Positions 26,983-35,358 of a stretch of DNA of 64,000 nt are shown here, in pieces. The position numbers were made by a program, and so were the translations under genes. Under the pieces are notes generated by a model. That model did no database searches and was not told the origin of the DNA. It was given only the letters and a program-made list of their open reading frames with translations. Position 1 is the first letter of the stretch, and every line of letters starts with the position of its first letter. The stretch is from Paludibacterium purpuratum (GTDB lineage: Bacteria; Pseudomonadota; Gammaproteobacteria; Burkholderiales; Chromobacteriaceae), in contig NZ_SNZP01000014.1 in assembly GCF_004363805.1 (NCBI RefSeq), positions 62,001 to 126,000 of the forward strand, read 5' to 3'.

Positions 26983-29439
26983 ATGGATATGTCGCAAGTG
27001 CCTGTTCGGGCAAGACAAAAGCTGGTGGTGGTAGGCAACGGCATGGCGGGCATCCGCACCGTGGAGGAACTGCTGGCGTTGGCGCCGGAACTGTACGACA
27101 TCACGGTCTTCGGCGCGGAACCGCACCCCAATTACAACCGCATCCTGCTGTCGCCGGTGCTGGCCGGCGAGCAGGCGTTTCAAGACATTATCCTCAATAC
27201 GCCGCAATGGTACGCCGAGCATGGCATCGCCTTGCACATGGGTAAGACGGTGAATCGTATCGACCGAGTGCGGCGCGTGGTGATCGCCGACGATGGCACC
27301 GAGGCCGCCTACGACCGGCTGCTGCTGGCCACCGGTTCCACGCCGATCATGCTGCCGGTGCCGGGCAAGGATCTGGCCGGCGTCATCAGTTACCGCGACA
27401 TCCACGATACCGAGGCGATGATGGCGGCGGCGGCCTGCAAGCGCCATGCCGTGGTGATCGGCGGCGGCCTATTGGGGTTGGAGGCCGCCAATGGCCTGCG
27501 ACTGCGCGGCATGGACGTCACCGTGGTGCACTTGGGCGACTGGTTGCTGGATCGGCAGTTGGATGCCGTGGCGGGCGACTTGCTGCGCCAGGCCCTGGCG
27601 GCGCGCGGCATCGCCTTCTTGCTGGGCAAGCAGACCGCCGCGCTCGTCGCCGATGCCGCGGGTGCGGTGGCCGGGGTGCGCTTTCAGGATGGCGAGGAAA
27701 TCGCGGCCGAACTGGTGGTGATGGCGGTGGGCATCCGCCCCAATACCGCCTTGGCGCAGGCCGCCGGCCTGCATTGCGACCGGGGCATCGTGGTGAGCGA
27801 TGCGCTGCAGACCTTCGACCCGCGCATTTACGCGGTCGGCGAATGCGTCAGCCATCGCGGCGTGGCCTATGGCCTGGTGGCGCCGTTGTTCGAACAGGCC
27901 AAGGTGTGCGCCAACCACCTGGCGCGCCTGGGCATCGGCCGTTACCAGGGCTCGGTGCTGGCGACCAAGCTGAAAGTCACCGGCATCGATTTGTATTCGG
28001 CCGGCGACTTCATGGGCGGCGAGGGACAAGAGGAGATCGTCCTGTCCGACCCCGCCGGCGGGGTCTACAAGAAGCTGGTGATCGAGAACGACAAACTGGT
28101 CGGTGTCTGCCTGTACGGCGACACGGCCGACGGCGCCTGGTACTTCAAGCTGTTGCGCGAAGGCCGTGCGGTGAACGATCTGCGCGATAGCCTGATGTTC
28201 GGCGAATCCGCTATCGGCGACGCCGGGGTGCAAGGCCAGAGCCGCGCCGCCGCCATGCAAGACAGCGACGAAGTGTGCGGCTGCAACGGCGTGTGCAAGG
28301 GCACCATCGTCAAGGCCATTCAGGATAAAGGCTTGTTCACCCTGGACGAGGTGAAGAAGCACACCAAGGCCGCCAGCTCCTGCGGCTCCTGCTCGGGGTT
28401 GGTCGAGCAGATCCTGATGAGCGTGGTGGGCACCGATTTCCAACAAACGCCCAAGACCCGGGCGGTCTGCGGCTGCACCGACTACAGCCATGGGGAAGTA
28501 CGCCAGGCCATCAAGGCGCAGCATCTGCTCTCGCATACCGAGGTCTTTCATTTCCTGGAATGGCGCACACCCAACGGCTGCGCCACTTGCCGGCCAGCCA
28601 TCAATTACTACCTGCTGTCGAGCTGGCCGCACGAGGCGGTGGACGATCCGCAAAGCCGTTTCATCAACGAGCGGGTGCACGCCAACATCCAGAAGGACGG
28701 CACCTTTTCGGTCATCCCGCAGATGAAGGGCGGCGTGACCAACGCCGCCGAACTGCGCCGCATCGCCGACGTGGCCGACAAATACCAAGTCCCGATGGTG
28801 AAAATTACCGGCGGCCAGCGCATCGATTTGCTGGGGGTGAGGAAAGCGGATCTGGTGGATGTCTGGCGCGATCTGGGCATGCCCTCCGGCCATGCCTACG
28901 GCAAATCCATTCGTACGGTGAAGACCTGCGTCGGTAGCGAGTTCTGCCGCTTCGGCACGCAAAACAGCACGCAGATGGGCATCGATCTGGAGACCATGCT
29001 GGCCAATATGTGGTCGCCGCACAAAGTGAAGCTGGCGGTATCCGGTTGTCCGCGCAATTGTGCCGAGGCCGGCATCAAGGACGTGGGGGTGATCGCGGTG
29101 GAGTCGGGCTGGGAGTTGTATGTCGGCGGCAACGGCGGCATCAAGACCGAGGTGGCGCAGTTCCTGTGCAAGGTCAAAACGGCCGAAGAGGTCAAGGAGT
29201 ACGCCGGCGCCTTCCTGCAGCTGTACCGCGAGGAGGCCTATTACCTCGATCGTACCGTTCACTACATCGCCCGCGTCGGGCTCGACGACATCAAAGCGCG
29301 GGTGGTGGCGGATGCCGCCAATCGCCAAGCGTTATACCAGCGCTTGCTGTTTTCCCTGCAGGGCCTGCCGGACCCGTGGGGCGAACGGGTCGCCGGTGGC
29401 GCCAAGCATGAATTCATTCCGCTCAAAGTGATTGCCTGA
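26983..29439 (+). CDS. nirB: assimilatory nitrite reductase [NAD(P)H] large subunit
   Basis: 818 residues from the ATG at 26983 with AAGGAGAG just upstream; the frame is open further upstream but overlaps the transporter. Domains in order: FAD/NAD(P)H oxidoreductase (KLVVVGNGMAGIRTVEELLA; VVIGGGLLGLEAANGLRLRG), BFD-like [2Fe-2S] segments with CGCNGVCKGT and SSCGSCSGLVEQ, the ferredoxin-like half domain, and the sirohaem/[4Fe-4S] site with TCVGSEFCRFG and SGCPRNCAEAG. It reduces nitrite to ammonium with NirD. A 12-bp gap separates it from the transporter gene. Confidence 0.97.
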   Translation: MDMSQVPVRARQKLVVVGNGMAGIRTVEELLALAPELYDITVFGAEPHPNYNRILLSPVLAGEQAFQDIILNTPQWYAEHGIALHMGKTVNRIDRVRRVVIADDGTEAAYDRLLLATGSTPIMLPVPGKDLAGVISYRDIHDTEAMMAAAACKRHAVVIGGGLLGLEAANGLRLRGMDVTVVHLGDWLLDRQLDAVAGDLLRQALAARGIAFLLGKQTAALVADAAGAVAGVRFQDGEEIAAELVVMAVGIRPNTALAQAAGLHCDRGIVVSDALQTFDPRIYAVGECVSHRGVAYGLVAPLFEQAKVCANHLARLGIGRYQGSVLATKLKVTGIDLYSAGDFMGGEGQEEIVLSDPAGGVYKKLVIENDKLVGVCLYGDTADGAWYFKLLREGRAVNDLRDSLMFGESAIGDAGVQGQSRAAAMQDSDEVCGCNGVCKGTIVKAIQDKGLFTLDEVKKHTKAASSCGSCSGLVEQILMSVVGTDFQQTPKTRAVCGCTDYSHGEVRQAIKAQHLLSHTEVFHFLEWRTPNGCATCRPAINYYLLSSWPHEAVDDPQSRFINERVHANIQKDGTFSVIPQMKGGVTNAAELRRIADVADKYQVPMVKITGGQRIDLLGVRKADLVDVWRDLGMPSGHAYGKSIRTVKTCVGSEFCRFGTQNSTQMGIDLETMLANMWSPHKVKLAVSGCPRNCAEAGIKDVGVIAVESGWELYVGGNGGIKTEVAQFLCKVKTAEEVKEYAGAFLQLYREEAYYLDRTVHYIARVGLDDIKARVVADAANRQALYQRLLFSLQGLPDPWGERVAGGAKHEFIPLKVIA

Positions 29440-29449
29440 GGTTGCCACC

Positions 29450-29770
29450 ATGAAGAAAGCCACCGAAAGCTGGGTGCGGGTATGCACCCTGACCGACATT
29501 CCGCCGCTGGGTAGCCGCGTACTGGCGCGCGACGACGGCGATATCGCCCTGTTCCGCACCGACGACGACCGGGTGTTCGCGCTGTTGGATCGCTGCCCGC
29601 ACAAGGGCGGCCCGCTCAGCCAGGGCATGGTGCACGGCGATAGCGTAACCTGCCCGCTGCACGGCTGGCAAATCGAGCTGGCCAGCGGCGAAGCCCGCGC
29701 GCCGGACGTGGGCTGCGCGCGCCGGGTGCCGTCCAAGCTGGAAGACGGCATGGTCTGGCTCGCCTTGTAG
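29450..29770 (+). CDS. nirD: nitrite reductase [NAD(P)H] small subunit
   Basis: 106 residues, standard for NirD. Rieske-like fold with both ligand boxes intact, CPHKGGPLSQG and CPLHGWQIELASGEA, so this member probably binds a [2Fe-2S] cluster; E. coli-type NirD proteins lack these ligands. Start chosen at ATG 29450, 10 bp after nirB. Works in the NirBD complex in the cytosol. Confidence 0.93.
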   Translation: MKKATESWVRVCTLTDIPPLGSRVLARDDGDIALFRTDDDRVFALLDRCPHKGGPLSQGMVHGDSVTCPLHGWQIELASGEARAPDVGCARRVPSKLEDGMVWLAL

Positions 29771-29804
29771 GCCGGGACGTGCCGTCAGGACGAGGATAGA
29801 CATC

Positions 29805-32498
29805 ATGGCCAACATCGAAACCCGCTCCACCTGCTGCTATTGCGGCGTGGGCTGCGGCGTGCTGATCGAAAGCGACGGCGCGCGCATCACCGGCGTGCGC
29901 GGCGACCCCGAACATCCGGCCAATTTCGGCCGGCTGTGCGGCAAGGGGCTGTCGCTGGCGGCCAGTGCCGCCAGCGACAGCGGCCGTGCGCTTTATCCGG
30001 AAATGCGGCTGACCCGCGAAGCGGCCCGGGCGCGCGTCGCTTGGGATGATGCACTGGACAGCGTGGCCGACGGTTTCGCCCGCATCATCCGCCGCCACGG
30101 CCCGGACGCGGTGGCCTTCTACGTCTCCGGGCAACTGTTGACCGAGGACTATTACCTGTTCAACAAGTTGGCCAAGGGCGTGGTGGGCACCAACAACATC
30201 GACACCAACTCGCGCCTTTGCATGTCCAGCGCCGTCACCGCCTACAAACAAGCTTTCGGCGCCGACGGCCCGCCCACCTGCTACGACGATCTGGAGGCGG
30301 CCCACTGCCTGTTGTTCGCCGGCAGCAATATGGCGTATGCCCACCCGGTGCTGTTCCGCCGCCTGGAAGCCGCCCGCGACGCGCGGCCGGATTGCCGCTG
30401 GATCGTGATCGACCCGCGTTGCACCGATACCGCCGCCATGGCGGATCTGCATCTGCAGATCCAACCCGGCACCGACGTGGCGCTGTTTCACGGCATGCTG
30501 CACCACTTGATCTGGGAAGGGCTGGTGAACGCCGACTATGTCGCCGCCCATACCGAGGGCTTCGCCGAACTCAAGCGGCTGGTGCGCGATTACCCCCCGA
30601 AAATGGCGGCGGAAATCTGCGGCATCCGCGAGTCGGATCTGGTGACGGCCGCCGAGTGGTTCGGCCGGAGCCCGGCCAGCCTGTCGCTGTATTCGATGGG
30701 GCTTAACCAGTCGAGCCACGGCACCGACAAGAATCTAGCGCTGATCAATCTGCATCTGGCGACCGGCCAGTTGGGCCGGCCCGGCGCCGGACCGTTTTCG
30801 CTGACCGGCCAGCCCAATGCCATGGGCGGGCGCGAGGTGGGCGGCATGGCCACCATGCTGGCGGCGCATCGCGACATCGGCAATGCCGAGCATCGCCTCG
30901 ACGTGGCGCGGCACTGGGGCGTGCCGGTCTCGCGGCTGTCGGATCAAGCCGGCTTGCCGGCCGTCGCCATGTTCGAGGCGCTGCGCCAGGGACGCGTCAA
31001 GGCCATCTGGATCGCCTGCAGCAACCCGGCGCATTCGCTGCCCAATCTGCCGCTGGTGCGGGAGGCGTTGGCGTGCGCCGAACTGGTGGTGGTGCAAGAT
31101 GCCTTTGCCCATACCGATACCACCGCCTTTGCCGACATTCTGCTGCCGGCGGCGGGCTGGGGCGAAAAAGAAGGCACGGTCACCAACTCCGAGCGTCGTA
31201 TCAGCCGCGTGCGCGCCGCCGTGCCGCCGCCGGGCGAGGCGCGGCGCGACGGCTGGATTGTCGGCGAAGTGGCGCGCCGGCTGGAGACGCTGCTCTATCC
31301 GGGGGCCGCCAGCCTGTTCTCCCACACCGACCCCGACCGTGTGTTCGACGAGCACCGCGCCCTGACCGTGGGGCGCGACCTGGACATCGGCGGACTGGAC
31401 TATGCGCTGTTGGATCGCACGGGGCCGCAACAGTGGCCGCTGCCGGTCGGTGCCGCCACCGGCCTGGCACGTCGCTATACCGACGGCCGCTTCGCCACCG
31501 CCAATGGCCGTGCCCGCTTTCACGCGCCGTCCTACCTGCCGCCGGCCGAAAACGTCTCGGCGCATTACCCGTTCCGGCTCTTGACCGGGCGGCTACGCGA
31601 CCAATGGCATGGCATGAGTCGCACCGGGCGGCTGCCGCAATTGTTCGCGCATAGCCCGGAACCGGCGCTGCAGATGCATCCGGAAGACGCCGAGCGACGC
31701 GGATTGGCTGCCGGCGATCTGCTGCGCGTCAGCAGCAAACGCGGCCAACTGGTACTGCCGCTGGCGTTGTCCGACGAGGTGATGCGCGGCACTTTGTTCG
31801 CCGCCATGCACTGGAACGGCCAGTTCCTCAATAGCGGCGGCGTTAATGAAGCCAGCCAGCCGGCGGTCGACGGGCAATCGTTCCAGCCGGAGCTTAAGCA
31901 TGCGGCGGTCAAGGTGGCCAAGCTCGATCTGCCGTGGCGGGTAACCGCGGCGCTCTGCGACGGCGATCTTCCGGCGCTACAGGCGCGGCTCGCGCCGCTC
32001 TTGGCCGCCTGCGATTACGCCGCGCTGGGCCTCGCCGGCCAGGACGTGGTGGTGCTGCGCGCCGCGCACACGCAGGCGCTTGGCGATTGGCTGCTGCGAC
32101 TGCTGGCGACGCTGGCGTTCGAGACCGGGCCGGCGGTGCTGGAGTACCGCGACGACCGGCGCGGCATGCTCAAGCGCGTGCGCTGGCAGGGCGACCGGCT
32201 GGCCGGTTTTGTGTTCGCCGGCGACGTGGCGGGGGCGGACCGGCTACTTGAGTGCCTGGTGGCCGGCGCACCCTGGCAGGGCTCGCGGCTCGCGGCCTTC
32301 GCACCGGCGGGCGCCGCCGCGCCGCGCGACCGGGTGGTGTGCCAATGCAAAGAAGTGCGCGAGTCCGCCATCCGCCAGCGCCTGGCGGATGGCGACAGCA
32401 TCGAACAACTGAAGAGCGGGCTTGGCTGCGGCAGCGTGTGCGGCTCGTGCCTGCCGGAACTGAAACGCCTGGCCGCCGCGCAAGCGGCGCTGGCCTGA
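29805..32498 (+). CDS. nasC: assimilatory nitrate reductase catalytic subunit
   Basis: 897 residues. N-terminal [4Fe-4S] ligands in TCCYCGVGCGVLIES plus the fourth Cys in GRLCGKGLSL. The molybdopterin guanine dinucleotide region runs through FYVSGQLLTEDYYLFNKLAK, NIDTNSRLCMSSAVTAYKQA and MGGREVGGMATML to the C-terminal molybdopterin domain (FRLLTGRLRDQWHGMSRTG). The extreme C-terminus adds a BFD-like [2Fe-2S] domain with VVCQCKEV and GLGCGSVCGSCLPELKRL, usual in assimilatory NasA/NasC enzymes. It reduces nitrate to nitrite in the cytosol. Naming differs between organisms (nasA or nasC). Confidence 0.95.
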   Translation: MANIETRSTCCYCGVGCGVLIESDGARITGVRGDPEHPANFGRLCGKGLSLAASAASDSGRALYPEMRLTREAARARVAWDDALDSVADGFARIIRRHGPDAVAFYVSGQLLTEDYYLFNKLAKGVVGTNNIDTNSRLCMSSAVTAYKQAFGADGPPTCYDDLEAAHCLLFAGSNMAYAHPVLFRRLEAARDARPDCRWIVIDPRCTDTAAMADLHLQIQPGTDVALFHGMLHHLIWEGLVNADYVAAHTEGFAELKRLVRDYPPKMAAEICGIRESDLVTAAEWFGRSPASLSLYSMGLNQSSHGTDKNLALINLHLATGQLGRPGAGPFSLTGQPNAMGGREVGGMATMLAAHRDIGNAEHRLDVARHWGVPVSRLSDQAGLPAVAMFEALRQGRVKAIWIACSNPAHSLPNLPLVREALACAELVVVQDAFAHTDTTAFADILLPAAGWGEKEGTVTNSERRISRVRAAVPPPGEARRDGWIVGEVARRLETLLYPGAASLFSHTDPDRVFDEHRALTVGRDLDIGGLDYALLDRTGPQQWPLPVGAATGLARRYTDGRFATANGRARFHAPSYLPPAENVSAHYPFRLLTGRLRDQWHGMSRTGRLPQLFAHSPEPALQMHPEDAERRGLAAGDLLRVSSKRGQLVLPLALSDEVMRGTLFAAMHWNGQFLNSGGVNEASQPAVDGQSFQPELKHAAVKVAKLDLPWRVTAALCDGDLPALQARLAPLLAACDYAALGLAGQDVVVLRAAHTQALGDWLLRLLATLAFETGPAVLEYRDDRRGMLKRVRWQGDRLAGFVFAGDVAGADRLLECLVAGAPWQGSRLAAFAPAGAAAPRDRVVCQCKEVRESAIRQRLADGDSIEQLKSGLGCGSVCGSCLPELKRLAAAQAALA

Positions 32499-32509
32499 GA
32501 GGAAAAACG

Positions 32510-33286
32510 ATGGGCAAAGTGACCTTGCTGGGCGCCGGCCCAGGCGACCTGGAACTGTTGACCTTGCGGGCCGCGCGCTGCCTGGCCGAGGCCGATGTGC
32601 TGTTGATGGACGAGCTGGTCAATCCGGACATCGTCGCGCTGGCGCCGCGGGCGCGCGCGATCAAGGTCGGCAAGCGCGGCGGTTGCAAGTCGACACCGCA
32701 GGATTTCATCCTGCGGTTGATGCGGCGCTACGCACTACGCGGCCAGCACGTGGTGCGGGTCAAGGGCGGCGAAGTGCTGCTGTTCGGCCGCGCGGGCGAG
32801 GAAATCGATTATCTGCGCCGGCACGGCGTCGCGGTGGAGATCGTCAACGGCATCAGTTCGGCGTTGGCCGCCGCCGCCAGCCTGGGCATGTCGCTGACCC
32901 ACCGCCAGCATTGCCGGGGTGTGACGCTGGTGACCGCGCATGCGCAAGATCATAGCGAGCCGGACTGGCAGGCGCTGGCGGCCACCGGCACCACGCTTGC
33001 CATTTACATGGGCATGAGCCGGCTCGGCAGTCTGAGCCGGACGCTATTGCGCCACTTGCCGGGCAGTACGCCGGCTGCGGTGGTGCAGTGGGCCAGCACC
33101 GCGCAAGAGCGGCGGCTATGTACCACGCTGGCCGGGCTGGAGCGCGACGCGGCCCGGGCCGGCATGGGCAGTCCGGCCGTCATTCTGGTGGGAAGCGCCG
33201 TGGCCGAGGCCGTCGATGCGGCCATGCCGACAGTGCGGGACGACCTGACATTTCGGTCAGCCGGCCGTGCTGGTCTGCTAGGCTGA
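32510..33286 (+). CDS. cobA: uroporphyrinogen-III C-methyltransferase (sirohaem branch)
   Basis: 258 residues from the ATG at 32510 with GAGAGG upstream, 11 bp after the reductase stop. SUMT motifs: VTLLGAGPGDLELLTLRAAR at the start, KVGKRGGCKSTPQDFI, VVRVKGGEVLLFGRAGEEID and the GISSALAAAASLGMSLTHR region. It makes precorrin-2, the precursor of the sirohaem needed by NirB, which explains its place at the end of the nitrate operon. The CysG-type dehydrogenase/ferrochelatase half is absent. The usual GDP in the SAM loop reads GGE here. Confidence 0.92.
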   Translation: MGKVTLLGAGPGDLELLTLRAARCLAEADVLLMDELVNPDIVALAPRARAIKVGKRGGCKSTPQDFILRLMRRYALRGQHVVRVKGGEVLLFGRAGEEIDYLRRHGVAVEIVNGISSALAAAASLGMSLTHRQHCRGVTLVTAHAQDHSEPDWQALAATGTTLAIYMGMSRLGSLSRTLLRHLPGSTPAAVVQWASTAQERRLCTTLAGLERDAARAGMGSPAVILVGSAVAEAVDAAMPTVRDDLTFRSAGRAGLLG

Positions 33287-33294
33287 ATCCTGCA

Positions 33295-33324
33295 CTGACG
33301 AGGGTTTCGGGCGATCCTCGTCAG
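33295..33324 (+). terminator. hairpin at the end of the nitrate operon
   Basis: CTGACGAGG (33295-33303) and CCTCGTCAG (33316-33324) form a perfect 9-bp stem, followed by a mixed AT-rich tail rather than a clean T-run. Probable terminator. Confidence 0.6.
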
Positions 33325-33430
33325 GATTGTATACATACGTTTGTATATTCTCTGTACATTTATATTCTCTTTGCATATTTCGTTAAATGGGTGATTGACC
33401 CTTACGACGAAAAATATCAAGGAGAAATAA

Positions 33431-34363
33431 GTGAAACGAAAATGGCAGCGTTTTCTGCTGATGCTGGCCCTGGCACTCAGTGTGCCGGCCATGGCCAGCA
33501 CCGGTAGCGGGTATACCCAAACCCGCTATCCGATCGTCCTGGTGCACGGGCTGTTTGGTTTCGGCCAGATACTGGGGGTCGATTATTTCTACCAAGTGCC
33601 GGCGGCATTGAAGACCGACGGCGCCCAGGTGTTCGTGGCGCAAGTGTCGGCGACCGGCAGCAACGAGCAGCGCGGCGAGCAATTGCTGCAGCAAGTGCAG
33701 CAGATCCTGGCGATCACCGGTGCGACCAAAGTGAATTTGATCGGCCATAGCCAGGGGGCGCCGACCGCGCGTTATGTGGCGGGGGTGCGGCCGGACCTGG
33801 TGGCCTCGGTGACCTCGGTCGGTGGCGTGAACCGGGGTTCGACCGTGGCCGATGTGGTCAGCGGGCTGGCGCCGGACGGCTCGGTCAGCCGGGTGGTGGC
33901 CTTGGCGGCCGCCAAAGCGCTCGGCACGCTGCTCGCGTTCTTCTCCGGCAGCGGCGATCAACCGCAACAACCACTCGGGGCGCTGAACTCGTTGACCACG
34001 TCAGGCTCGCTGGCCTTCTCCGCCAAGTTCCCCGGCGGCGTGCCCAACACGGCCTGCGGCGAGGGCGACTACCAGGCCAACGGTATCAACTACTACTCGT
34101 GGACCGGTTCGGCCACGGCGACCAATGTCCTCGACCCGCTGTCCGGTCCGGTCGGCGCACTGGGCCTGGTATTCGGCTCGACACCGTCCGACGGCTTGGT
34201 TGCCACCTGCTCGGCCCACCTGGGGCAGGTGATCCGCGACAACTACCACATGAACCACGTCAACGAGATCAACCAGAGCTTCGGTTTGGTGGATCCGTTC
34301 GAAGTCAGCCCGGTGACCCTGTACCGTCAACAGGCGAACCGGCTGAAGAACGCGGGGCTGTGA
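33431..34363 (+). CDS. lip: secreted triacylglycerol lipase, family I.1 (LipA-like)
   Basis: 310 residues, collinear with Pseudomonas aeruginosa LipA (311). Signal peptide to about residue 22 (MKRKWQRFLLMLALALSVPA). Catalytic triad by position: Ser107 in GHSQG, Asp254 in SDGLVATC and His276 in NYHMNHVNEINQ. Cys209 and Cys260 match the conserved disulfide. The oxyanion-hole region is YPIVLVHGLFGFGQILGVDY. P. aeruginosa has GHSHG, so the nucleophile elbow differs by one residue. It is probably exported by Sec and type II secretion after folding by the foldase encoded 1 bp downstream. Confidence 0.95.
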   Translation: MKRKWQRFLLMLALALSVPAMASTGSGYTQTRYPIVLVHGLFGFGQILGVDYFYQVPAALKTDGAQVFVAQVSATGSNEQRGEQLLQQVQQILAITGATKVNLIGHSQGAPTARYVAGVRPDLVASVTSVGGVNRGSTVADVVSGLAPDGSVSRVVALAAAKALGTLLAFFSGSGDQPQQPLGALNSLTTSGSLAFSAKFPGGVPNTACGEGDYQANGINYYSWTGSATATNVLDPLSGPVGALGLVFGSTPSDGLVATCSAHLGQVIRDNYHMNHVNEINQSFGLVDPFEVSPVTLYRQQANRLKNAGL

Positions 34364-34364
34364 C

Positions 34365-35279
34365 ATGCGCGCCGGCATCTTGCTGACGCTGTTTGGCGGG
34401 CTGGCGCTCGGGGGCTGGCTCTGGGCCCGCGCGGCGCCGGCGCCGATAGCGCTCGTGGCGCGGGCGCCCGCCGCCATGCAGGGTACGGCGCCATCGCAGC
34501 GCGGCACGCGGGTGGATGGTGCCGCGCGGGACGATGCCGGTGGCGCACTGCGAATCGACATGGGCTTACGCCGACTGTTCGACTATTTCCTCGCCACCTA
34601 TGGCGAGCGCGATATGTCGACAATCCGCAAAGCCTTGCAGCAGAATCTGCAGCACAGCCTATCGGCCAAGGCGCTACAGCAGGCATTGGCGTTGTTCGAC
34701 CGTTATGTGGCCTATCGCCAGGCGCTGGCCGGTCTCAAACTGTCGGCCGATAGCAGCGTTGCCGATCGGCTGGATCGGATCGCGGCCATTCGCCCCCGCT
34801 TCTTCTCGCCGCAAGAAGTGCAGGGTCTGTTTGGCGCGGAAGACGCTTACGACCGATTTACCGTCGCCCGACTGCGCATCCAGACGAACCCGACACTGAC
34901 CGCGGCAGAGAAGCAGGCCGAGCTCGCCCAATTGGAAAGCGCCCTGCCGCCCGATCTGTTGGCGGCGCGGCGCGAACCGGTGATCCAGCTCACCTTGTCC
35001 GAGGCGGAAGCCAAGCTTCGGCAACAAGGCGGGAGCGAGCAAGACGTCTATGCCCTGCGCAGCCGCATGGTGGGGCAGGCGGCGGCAGACCGGTTGAGTC
35101 AGCTGGATCGGGAACAGGCCGCCTGGCAGCAGCGTATCGATGGCTATCTGCGTCAGCGGCAACAGATCCTGGCCGACCCGGCACGCGCGGCCGAGCAGAA
35201 ACAGCAGGCGATCTCGGCACTGGAGACGGCGAACTTCAATGCTCAGGAGCGTTTGCGGCTGGGGGCTTATACGCCGTAA
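34365..35279 (+). CDS. lif: lipase-specific foldase (Lif chaperone)
   Basis: 304 residues. An N-terminal membrane anchor (ILLTLFGGLALGGWLWARAA) is followed by an Ala/Pro/Arg-rich variable linker and the helical lipase-binding domain. The steric-chaperone signature R-x2-FDY-F-L-x2-x-GE is seen as LRRLFDYFLATYGERD near residue 72. The anchored protein acts in the periplasm, where it imposes the active conformation on its partner lipase. It starts 1 bp after the lipase stop codon, so the pair is certainly co-expressed. Confidence 0.93.
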   Translation: MRAGILLTLFGGLALGGWLWARAAPAPIALVARAPAAMQGTAPSQRGTRVDGAARDDAGGALRIDMGLRRLFDYFLATYGERDMSTIRKALQQNLQHSLSAKALQQALALFDRYVAYRQALAGLKLSADSSVADRLDRIAAIRPRFFSPQEVQGLFGAEDAYDRFTVARLRIQTNPTLTAAEKQAELAQLESALPPDLLAARREPVIQLTLSEAEAKLRQQGGSEQDVYALRSRMVGQAAADRLSQLDREQAAWQQRIDGYLRQRQQILADPARAAEQKQQAISALETANFNAQERLRLGAYTP

Positions 35280-35285
35280 CCGTGG

Positions 35286-35315
35286 TTGGTGCGTTGCTTC
35301 GCGAACGCACCCTAC
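35286..35315. repeat. REP-like palindrome, copy 3
   Basis: TTGGTGCGTTGCTTCGCGAA followed by CGCACCCTAC. GGTGCGTT and AACGCACC pair around GCTTCGCG. It sits between the convergent lif and chemoreceptor genes. Confidence 0.75.
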
Positions 35316-35358
35316 GGCCTACCCCCGCGATAATGCGTCTGCGTCGGCCATTTTCCCC

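Noticed and set aside
27469-29328. Long open frames antisense to nirB, and similar ones opposite pntB, the phospholipase gene, dnaA, gyrB and mnmE
   Set aside because: They mirror high-GC codon usage of clearly recognised genes, lack homologous motifs and have no ribosome sites.
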